A DNA stretch of 18,358 nt. It comes from Prevotella sp. UBA7551 (lineage in GTDB: Bacteria; Bacteroidota; Bacteroidia; Bacteroidales; Bacteroidaceae). Location: assembly GCA_002479145.1 (NCBI GenBank), contig DLLX01000052.1, positions 3,354 through 21,711 on the forward strand, in the 5' to 3' direction. This document shows positions 6,330 to 12,164 of this stretch, piece by piece. The notes under the pieces were generated by a model that was not told the origin of the DNA, ran no database searches, and was given only the letters and a program-made list of their open reading frames with translations. Every line of letters starts with the position of its first letter. The first letter of the stretch is position 1. The translations under genes were made by a program, and so were the position numbers.

Positions 6330-6611
6330 ATGTACGCTTCTCAAGCTCCCAATTCCGAGTATCATACACTTACTGAACTGTGCCAAAGAAAGGAACAGCT
6401 TCGTGAAAAGATGGCCAGTGACAGCAAGCGTATCCATTCGCTTTGGTCAAAGTTGACGCAACCTCCCAAGACCAATGGCTCTTCTTCGCAACGCCTGTCA
6501 AGCATAATTAACACAGGGGGCAGTATTCTCGACGGTCTTATCCTGGGATGGAAACTCTATCGGAAGTTTGGCAAGAAAGGCTCCATCCGCATTTTCGGCA
6601 AGCGCATTTAG
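6330..6611 (+). CDS. Conserved-looking small protein of the ytxH-holin operon, function unknown
   Basis: A 93-aa protein beginning 2 bases after the holin-like gene stops, so translation is probably coupled. Residues ~10-45 are charged and likely helical (ELCQRKEQLREKMASDSKRI). A mildly hydrophobic stretch follows (about 57-75, INTGGSILDGLILGWKLYRK), and the end is strongly basic (RKFGKKGSIRIFGKRI). I do not recognise a named domain. In size, basic N-terminal helix, central weakly hydrophobic part and operon position it resembles E. coli YqjK, third gene after yqjD and yqjE; that is analogy from memory, not a demonstrated homology. Confidence 0.75.
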   Translation: MYASQAPNSEYHTLTELCQRKEQLREKMASDSKRIHSLWSKLTQPPKTNGSSSQRLSSIINTGGSILDGLILGWKLYRKFGKKGSIRIFGKRI

Positions 6612-6741
6612 CACTCTCAACTCCTGCCAACCACCCTTTAAAACTAACAGTACACACTGCTTTTTCCCGCTACATTTTCTCGAAGAAGTGGGGAATGTTT
6701 ATTTATGGCCTCGTAAAAGAGGCTCTTTCACCTTGTAATAC

Positions 6742-6807
6742 AGGCTGTATTGCGCAGTAAAAGAGGCCATATTGCAAGGTGAAAGGGGCGATATTGCGAA
6801 GCTAAAC
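6742..6807 (+). repeat. Three tandem 22-bp degenerate repeats, with an inverted fourth unit upstream
   Basis: Exact 22-bp periodicity: units 6742-6763, 6764-6785 and 6786-6807, sharing the core GGCnnTATTGCnnnG followed by t-AAA. A fourth unit in reverse orientation occupies 6725-6746 (18 of 22 bases match the reverse complement of the second unit) and overlaps the first. The inverted and second units can pair over 11 bp (CTTTCACCTTG with CAAGGTGAAAG). Smaller hairpins sit inside: GCCTC/GAGGC around 6709-6724 and AATACA/TGTATT at 6738-6752. It lies between the holin operon and the end of the ligase gene. Confidence 0.75.
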
Positions 6808-6817
6808 AGCCCCTTTT
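6782..6817. terminator. Terminator hairpin between the holin operon and the ligase gene
   Basis: AAAGGGGC (6782-6789) pairs with GCCCCTTT (6809-6816) across a 19-nt loop and is followed by a T. It stands between two converging genes, six bases before the ligase stop codon on the minus strand, so it could serve both. The third 22-bp repeat forms its left arm and loop. Confidence 0.6.
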
Positions 6818-6822
6818 CTCAT

Positions 6823-8844
6823 CTATTGCTCATTTTCGGACGTATGCGGAGCAAACCTCTGCACAAACTCATCCTCAGAAATGATAGGAATGCCGAGCTG
6901 CTGTGCCTTAACATTCTTGCTCGAGGTGCTTGCCACATCATTGTTGATAAGGAAGGACGTCGACTTCGACACCGAACCCGTAACCTTGCCACCCTGACTC
7001 TGAATGTACTCCTTCAGCTCATTACGATTTTTGTAGTGATGGACATCGCCAGTGACAACGAACGTCAAGCCTTGGCATCTTGCCCCCGACGGCGTGCTGT
7101 CTTGCTGGTTGACTTCCAGTTCCGGAAGCAAGTTATCAAGCATCTTCGTGTGGCGGACATCCTTCATCCAACGCACAAACGACGCACTTTTTTCTGGACC
7201 TATGCCCGAAATGGCAGCAAAGACTGCCGCATCCTTTGTTTCTCTGGCCTTTTGAATCAGCTCCATAAAGGGATAAGCCGTCAGTAAACGCGTGCATACG
7301 TCCTGCCCAACGAGAGGTATGTTGAGGGAAAAAAGCAGATTGCGAGCCTCCACCCGACGCGCCCTCTCCGTAGCTGCAAGCAGATTGGCAACGCTCTTGT
7401 CGCCAAAACCATCCATTTCACGTAAGGCTGAAGCGTGCTCTGCAATATGAAACAAATCAGCATACTCGCCCACCCAGCCGAGATTGATCAGCCTCTGAAG
7501 TGTCTGTTCACTCATCCCGTCAATGTTAACACCCTCTTTCGACACAAAACGGGCAAACTTTTTCAACTGTTTGGCAGGGCATTCGCGGTTCGTACAGTGC
7601 AGGGTCCGCGTACCACTCACCTCACTTTCCTCCACTATCGTGTCCGAATGGCAGACCGGACAGGTCTTGGGTATGCAGAAACTGCCCACGGGTTGCACTA
7701 CCTGAATGACTTTAGGAATAATCTTATTGGCCTTGATGATGCGCAGCCGCGACCCTTTTCCGCCAATGCCCAACCGCTCACATTCAGAAACATTGCACAA
7801 AGAAGCGCGTTTCACGATTGTTCCCTCCAGTTCCACTGGCTTGAAAACCGCCACAGGGGAGATGGTACTGGCAGCACACGACCATTCGATGTGGTCCAAT
7901 TCGGTTTCGGCCTGCTCGTCCTGCCACTTGAAGGCATAGCCCGCACGGGTGGCATGATGCCCCGTAATGGTTCCTGTGGCGGCGTAGTCCGTGTCGTCAT
8001 AACAGATCACTAAACCATCGACGGGATACGGGAAAGGCACGACACCCTGCTTAGGCTGCGCACCTGCTGTCACCCGAAGCGTCCATCGGTCGACAGCTTT
8101 CTGGAGATTGTCAATTGTAGGAGCTGCTATAAGTTCCCGCTCAACGGGGTTGAATCCCTGTTTCTCGAGCCACTCCATACGCGCGCCCCATGAAAGGATG
8201 CGCTCTTCGGTATGGACGAGCGTGAAAGGAATCCAGCGAATGTGTCTTTGCCTGACCTCCTCTACATTCTTCAGGGTCATGGATCCACTGGCAAGGTTGC
8301 GTGGATTGGCATATTCCTCGTCACTTTCGAGATTGAACTGCTCAAAGTCTTTGTAGCTGATGACGGCCTCTCCCCGCACGACGAGGTGTCCCTGATAGGG
8401 GATGTCTGGCAGGATGCCGCAGATGGCCTTGGAAAGATGGGTGATATTTGTACCCGTATGACCATTTCCGCGCGTAACTATTTTCGTCAGATGTCCGTTG
8501 TCATAGGTCACGACAAGCGTCAGTCCGTCGAGCTTCCACGACAACCATACGGGCTTACCTTCGCTCCACTTGGCCAGGTCCTCCACTTTCTTGGTCTTAG
8601 CAAGCGACAGTGCGGGAAACTCGTGGTCTTCCTTCTGCCCCGCGAGATTGTCGGCACTGACCCGGTGAGTGGGCGACTGCGGCAGGATAATGCCCGTTTC
8701 TCGTTCCAGTTGTTTCAGCTTATCAAAAGCCGTATCCCATTCATAGTCGGACATTTTCTCCCCCCGACCATTATAATATGCGTCAGAAGCCGCATTCAAC
8801 AACGAGACAAGCTCCGAGATTTCTTTGAGTTTCGTAGGGTTCAT
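6823..8844 (-). CDS. Divergent NAD+-dependent DNA ligase (LigA-like)
   Basis: A 673-aa ligase with all LigA domains in order: Ia-like NMN region (DAYYNG... SDYEWD, 21-37), adenylation domain with KLDG (104-107, Lys104 the AMP-accepting lysine), RGEAV (158-161), NPRNLASGS (180-188), VDGLVI (275-280) and YAFKW (303-307), OB fold, four-cysteine zinc finger (Cys395, 398, 417, 422), helix-hairpin-helix region (~440-560) and BRCT domain (~592-664). It departs from housekeeping LigA: TRGNGHTG replaces TRGDGxxG, the Arg of SLRQ in NPRN..SLRQ is Thr190, and the motif IV lysine of DGVVIK is Cys281. This pattern resembles a divergent LigA group found in some Firmicutes and Bacteroidota, so I read it as a possible accessory ligase and give no symbol. 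A weak TATATTTA box lies upstream at 8868-8875. Confidence 0.9.
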   Translation of the reverse strand: MNPTKLKEISELVSLLNAASDAYYNGRGEKMSDYEWDTAFDKLKQLERETGIILPQSPTHRVSADNLAGQKEDHEFPALSLAKTKKVEDLAKWSEGKPVWLSWKLDGLTLVVTYDNGHLTKIVTRGNGHTGTNITHLSKAICGILPDIPYQGHLVVRGEAVISYKDFEQFNLESDEEYANPRNLASGSMTLKNVEEVRQRHIRWIPFTLVHTEERILSWGARMEWLEKQGFNPVERELIAAPTIDNLQKAVDRWTLRVTAGAQPKQGVVPFPYPVDGLVICYDDTDYAATGTITGHHATRAGYAFKWQDEQAETELDHIEWSCAASTISPVAVFKPVELEGTIVKRASLCNVSECERLGIGGKGSRLRIIKANKIIPKVIQVVQPVGSFCIPKTCPVCHSDTIVEESEVSGTRTLHCTNRECPAKQLKKFARFVSKEGVNIDGMSEQTLQRLINLGWVGEYADLFHIAEHASALREMDGFGDKSVANLLAATERARRVEARNLLFSLNIPLVGQDVCTRLLTAYPFMELIQKARETKDAAVFAAISGIGPEKSASFVRWMKDVRHTKMLDNLLPELEVNQQDSTPSGARCQGLTFVVTGDVHHYKNRNELKEYIQSQGGKVTGSVSKSTSFLINNDVASTSSKNVKAQQLGIPIISEDEFVQRFAPHTSENEQ

Positions 8845-8967
8845 TGTCTATGATTTTTCCTTTTCCGTAAATATAAATAAGGAGAAATACACCAGCAGTC
8901 CACACTTTGAAATTTCATTTAACGTGCAATTCCTACCAGTCATGTTTCTTCTTCATAAGCTAAAGCA

Positions 8968-9636
8968 TTACCTGTACAAGTAATATTGGCCTCCATCGCT
9001 CTCACCGTATTTGCGCAGCAAGCACTGTATAAACCTTGCATTGTCCGCCACTCGCTGCTCGTTTCCGTCATAGCCGTTGACAAGGACGACAAGGTGTGTT
9101 GTACGAAGGTCTATCTTCGTGCGCTCATTGTCACTCGTTGGGGTTCCCACTCCACCCGAACTGTCGCGATAGACGGGCAGACCATGGATGTTGATTGTGC
9201 CGCGTCCGATGCCCTCATAAGGCTCACCCTCACGCCCTATGCCCAATGTGAGCGTGTCGCCCTGGAACTTATCTGCGTCGAATCCGCCGATGGAGTAGCC
9301 ATAAGCAATAGAGGCAAGATTGACAAGATCGACCAAAGTGTCTATCTGATACAGCTCCTTGCCCTGCAGCATACGGCGGATGAGCGCTTCGGATGCGGGG
9401 CGATAACGCGACGGATCCTTTCCGCAAAGGCGGTAGACACGGCGTGTGGCCGCTATTCCCGGCAACTGTTTAAGGCTCTCGGTAGTGAGTTCCCTGCGGA
9501 ATTGGTCACCTAAGGCATGGATCTCGTCCCACAATTGGGGACAGAAAGGCGTATTCTTGACCTGCGCCTCGACGCAACCACCCACGAAATGGGGACAAAT
9601 GGTCTCGATTTCTTTTGATACTTTGACGGTAATCAT
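8968..9636 (-). CDS. Free-standing B3/B4 tRNA-synthetase-like domain protein
   Basis: A 222-aa soluble protein made almost wholly of a B3/B4 domain, the fold that forms the editing/tRNA-binding part of the phenylalanyl-tRNA synthetase beta subunit. Supporting features are LPGIAATRRVYRLCGKDPSR (58-77), the YRPASEALIRRML helix (78-90), LVDLVNLASIAYGYSIGGFD (101-120) and the later GGVGTPTSDNERTKID (160-175) with HLVVLVNGYDG. Free-standing versions are widespread and uncharacterised; trans-editing or amino-acid binding is a possible role by analogy only. The gene starts 26 bases after the Nudix gene ends and is probably co-transcribed with it. The ligase lies 123 bases further downstream on the same strand. 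Confidence 0.82.
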   Translation of the reverse strand: MITVKVSKEIETICPHFVGGCVEAQVKNTPFCPQLWDEIHALGDQFRRELTTESLKQLPGIAATRRVYRLCGKDPSRYRPASEALIRRMLQGKELYQIDTLVDLVNLASIAYGYSIGGFDADKFQGDTLTLGIGREGEPYEGIGRGTINIHGLPVYRDSSGGVGTPTSDNERTKIDLRTTHLVVLVNGYDGNEQRVADNARFIQCLLRKYGESDGGQYYLYR

Positions 9637-9662
9637 GCTTTAATGCTTCATTGAAAAAATTC

Positions 9663-10058
9663 TCATCGCCCAAGTTGCTGGATAATCTTCCTGTCGGCCT
9701 CCGTCCACTCCAGTGTTTCCAATGAATCGTAAGGAAGCCATCGGTAATCAGTATGGGCAAGTAGTCTGAATCCGAAATCGTGCGCCATGCAATCGAATGC
9801 TGTTAGCGTGATGGTGAAATCGGGATATTCTTGCTCCACCTGACCAAGCTGACGACCTACGTAGATGTCCCAATCCATTTCTTCCTTTATCTCTCTAATG
9901 AGCGCATGTTCGCGACTTTCGCCCACTTTCACCTTACCGCCAGGAAACTCCCAGTGAGCCGCCACGTAGCCAGGGCCTCTTTTAAGCCGCTGCATACAGA
10001 GGAAATCTCTGTCACGGCGTACCACAGCACACACCACATCATAATGAACTTTATTCAT
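9663..10058 (-). CDS. Nudix hydrolase, MutT-like
   Basis: A 131-aa pyrophosphohydrolase of the MutT/CTP-pyrophosphohydrolase type, likely cleaving oxidised or non-canonical nucleoside triphosphates. The N-terminus VHYDVVCAVVRRDRDFLCMQR is typical. The Nudix box spans residues 41-63: G41, E47, R55, E56, E59, E60 are all present (REIKEE), but the Gly after EEx is Asp62. HWEFPGGKV (35-43) precedes it. The exact substrate cannot be read from sequence. It is the first gene of a likely two-gene unit with the B3/B4 protein, and shares a divergent promoter region with nhaD; a TACATTTG box lies 24-31 bases upstream. Confidence 0.9.
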   Translation of the reverse strand: MNKVHYDVVCAVVRRDRDFLCMQRLKRGPGYVAAHWEFPGGKVKVGESREHALIREIKEEMDWDIYVGRQLGQVEQEYPDFTITLTAFDCMAHDFGFRLLAHTDYRWLPYDSLETLEWTEADRKIIQQLGR

Positions 10059-10081
10059 GCCTCCACGCTGATTTGTTACTG

Positions 10082-10089
10082 CAAATGTA
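10082..10089 (-). promoter_or_regulatory. Bacteroidota -7 box for the Nudix gene
   Basis: Reads TACATTTG on the minus strand, a perfect TAnnTTTG match, followed by CA. It would give a leader of about 15-20 nt. No TTTG at the expected -33 position was found. Confidence 0.55.
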
Positions 10090-10139
10090 CAGAAAAGTTA
10101 GCTAAGCACCTAATTTTTCCGAATAAACAATGTATAAAA

Positions 10140-10170
10140 TTTGGTAAGCGGGAAATAATTCGTAAATTTG
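10140..10170 (+). promoter_or_regulatory. Bacteroidota promoter of nhaD
   Basis: TTTG at 10140-10143, a 19-base spacer and TAAATTTG at 10163-10170: full match to the Bacteroidota -33/-7 consensus with ideal spacing. Transcription should start near 10177, leaving a leader of about 38 nt before the ATG at 10215. Confidence 0.8.
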
Positions 10171-10214
10171 CACCCAGCAATCATTTACCGTGATATAAAC
10201 AAACAAAAATAATA

Positions 10215-11600
10215 ATGTCAACACTAACAATTGCGATTATCATCGTCTTCGTGCTTGGTTATGCGTGCATTGCGCTTGAAAGCCTGACGAAAGTGAACAA
10301 AGCAGCCATTGCTTTGTTGATGTTTGTAGCCTGTTGGACGCTGTTCATGTTCGATCCGTTCATCTCCCACGAGGTAACGGAGGCCCTTTCGAGTGGCGAG
10401 GTGACCCAAGACGGGCTCGCCAACTTCATTAGCAGCATCATAGAGCGCCATCTCGGCAGTACCTCTACGACGCTGTTCTTCCTCATGGGCGCCATGACCA
10501 TTGTCGAAATTGTAGACCAGAACGGAGGATTTGACTGGGTAAAGGGAGTCATGAACACCCGGAGCAAGCGTAAGCTCCTTTGGCGCATCGCCTTTCTGAC
10601 GTTCATTCTCTCCGCAGTACTTGACAATTTGACCACCAGTATCGTCATGGTGATGATTCTGCGCAAGCTTGTAGCCGACAAAAAGGACCGCATCATCTAT
10701 GCCTCACTGGTGATTATCGCTGCCAACTCGGGTGGCGCCTTCTCTCCTATCGGCGATGTCACGACCATCATGCTGTGGAACAAGGGCCTCATCACGGCGC
10801 TTGGTGTCATCAGCGAGATTATCATCCCGAGCCTTGTATCGATGGTCATTCCCGCATTCATACTTCAATATCAGCTCAAAGGCGAACTGAAACCTATCCA
10901 AGGCAGCGCCGGTGAAGGAGAGGAAAGCGTGAGCGACTTTACAGAAGGACAACGCAAGGTGGTGTTTTGGGTTGGTGTCGGCGGCTTACTCTTCGTCCCC
11001 ATCTTCAAGAGCATCACCCATCTTCCCCCGTTTGTGGGCATTCTTTTGGTGCTTGGTGCACTGTGGACGGTGACAGAGGTATTCTATCGCAACCTCCATG
11101 ATGCCGAAAACCGCGAGGGGTTACAGAAACGCGTGTCGCGGTTAATATCCCGTGTCGACATGAGTACAATCCTTTTCTTCCTCGGTATTCTCATGGCAGT
11201 GGCTTGTCTTGAGACTATCGGCGTGCTCACACAGCTCGGCGAGGGCTTGAATGTGGCCTTCAATGGCGACCACTTCCTGGTAACGGGCGTCATCGGCGTG
11301 CTCTCCTCTATTGTCGACAATGTGCCTCTGGTGGCCGGATGTATGGGAATGTACCCTGTAGCCCCCACTGGAGACTTCGCCGTGGATGGCATTTTCTGGC
11401 AGCTGCTCGCCTATTGTGCTGGCGTTGGCGGCTCCATGCTCATCATTGGCTCTGCCGCAGGAGTAGTCGTCATGGGCTTGGAAAAGATCACATTCGTGTG
11501 GTACATGAAGAAGATTACATGGATTGCCTTTGTGGGATATATCGTAGGCATCCTCTGCTATTATGTTCTTCGCGAATATGTCTTGACCACACCGTTGTAA
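10215..11600 (+). CDS. nhaD: NhaD-type sodium/proton antiporter
   Basis: A 461-aa polytopic inner-membrane transporter of the ion transporter superfamily that exports Na+ (and Li+) in exchange for protons. About a dozen hydrophobic segments run through the chain. NhaD hallmarks are FFLMGAMTIVEIVDQNGGF (88-106), LDNLTTSIVM (136-145) and NSGGAFSPIGDVTTIMLW (171-188), followed in the second half by SSIVDNVPLVAGCMGMY and the C-terminal GVGGSMLIIGSAAGVVVMG. These two inverted halves (LDNLTT and VDNVPL) carry the conserved acidic/Asn pairs expected in the ion path. The start fits a consensus promoter and A-rich leader. It is a single-gene unit closed by a strong hairpin at 11650. Identification is secure. 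Confidence 0.95.
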   Translation: MSTLTIAIIIVFVLGYACIALESLTKVNKAAIALLMFVACWTLFMFDPFISHEVTEALSSGEVTQDGLANFISSIIERHLGSTSTTLFFLMGAMTIVEIVDQNGGFDWVKGVMNTRSKRKLLWRIAFLTFILSAVLDNLTTSIVMVMILRKLVADKKDRIIYASLVIIAANSGGAFSPIGDVTTIMLWNKGLITALGVISEIIIPSLVSMVIPAFILQYQLKGELKPIQGSAGEGEESVSDFTEGQRKVVFWVGVGGLLFVPIFKSITHLPPFVGILLVLGALWTVTEVFYRNLHDAENREGLQKRVSRLISRVDMSTILFFLGILMAVACLETIGVLTQLGEGLNVAFNGDHFLVTGVIGVLSSIVDNVPLVAGCMGMYPVAPTGDFAVDGIFWQLLAYCAGVGGSMLIIGSAAGVVVMGLEKITFVWYMKKITWIAFVGYIVGILCYYVLREYVLTTPL

Positions 11601-11649
11601 TAACGAAAATACTTCTGCCCTCAAAAAAAGTAATTGTATAGGGAATCCT

Positions 11650-11690
11650 AAGCCTCTTCCATTTTGAAAATACTCAAGTGGAAGAGGCTT
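11650..11690 (+). terminator. Terminator of nhaD
   Basis: A perfect 12-bp inverted repeat, AAGCCTCTTCCA (11650-11661) and TGGAAGAGGCTT (11679-11690), with a 17-nt loop, 50 bases past the nhaD stop. The T tail is short (TT in the arm, then CTTAGCTT). Confidence 0.75.
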
Positions 11691-11751
11691 CTTAGCTTAT
11701 GGGAGGGATGGCTCAACTATATTAGAATGCTGTTTAGCTCATAATGCGAAA

Positions 11752-11812
11752 ATTTTTAAATTAAAAATCTGAGAAAAATAAATTAAAAAACTAAGATTTT
11801 TAATTTAAAAAT
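11752..11812. repeat. 19-bp perfect AT-rich inverted repeat
   Basis: Arms 11752-11770 (beginning ATTTTTAAATTAAAAA) and 11794-11812 are exact reverse complements over 19 bases with a 23-base purine-rich, G-poor loop. Each arm is itself close to palindromic (TTTTTAA-A-TTAAAAA), so slipped and cruciform structures are possible. Only one G/C pair is present, which makes it a weak RNA terminator by GC content. Confidence 0.8.
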
Positions 11813-12008
11813 ATTGCTGTCTACTAAGTCTTTGTTTGGGCATTAATATACTATTAGACCTAATGTCTATGGGAATCGGACTATAACAGCAATCTGGGAC
11901 GAAACCCAATGACCGATTCGAGGTTACCAATATATTATCTGCTTTTGGCTTGTTTTATCAGACGGAAAGGAAAACAAGAAACAACAGGCAGCTATCGCCT
12001 AACTTAAT

Positions 12009-12046
12009 GAGGGCATATCCAAACAGACGGCTGTGGATATGCCCTC
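12009..12046. terminator. 13-bp hairpin downstream of the ABC-F gene
   Basis: GAGGGCATATCCA (12009-12021) pairs perfectly with TGGATATGCCCTC (12034-12046) over a 12-nt loop. It lies 118 bases past the end of the minus-strand ABC-F gene, the likely user. Neither side has a long T run, so termination efficiency is uncertain. Confidence 0.55.
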
Positions 12047-12164
12047 TTACGTTGAAGTATGAGGAGACCGTCTCACGCCCTTGGTTGCGGCGAAGGCGAG
12101 ACTCATCGTCACAAAACGGGTGACAATACGTTTTCTCTCCCTACAAATTCATGTGCTTTTTCAG

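Larger units (their letters stand above)
11691..12164. other. 474-base non-coding gap with successive hairpins
   Basis: No gene recognised on either strand. The frame around 11888-12120 stays open on the plus strand, but it has no plausible start and the composition is not protein-like. Inverted repeats follow one another: 11752-11812 (19 bp), GAATCGG/CCGATTC (11873-11879 with 11913-11919) enclosing TGGG/CCCA (11895-11908), CTTGTTTT/AAAACAAG (11949-11956 with 11971-11978), AGGC/GCCT (11986-12000), the 13-bp stem at 12009-12046, and GTCTC/GAGAC (12070-12074 with 12098-12102). No consensus promoter was seen. It may hold 3' UTRs, terminators or a structured RNA. Confidence 0.5.

Noticed and set aside
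6742..6807. 22-bp repeats as a CRISPR array
   Set aside because: Units are contiguous with no spacers, are degenerate, occur in both orientations and have no cas genes near.
8212..8853. 213-codon plus-strand open frame opposite the ligase 5' end
   Set aside because: Antisense to the adenylation domain of the ligase; no recognisable motif.
11873..11925. tRNA-like pattern (paired ends plus GATTCGAGG)
   Set aside because: No seven-base acceptor stem with adjacent D, anticodon and T arms could be fitted; the T-loop-like bases do not sit in a proper stem.
11888..12123. Plus-strand open stretch of about 78 codons downstream of nhaD
   Set aside because: No plausible start except an internal ATG leaving under 45 codons, arginine-rich unlikely composition, and two hairpins inside.
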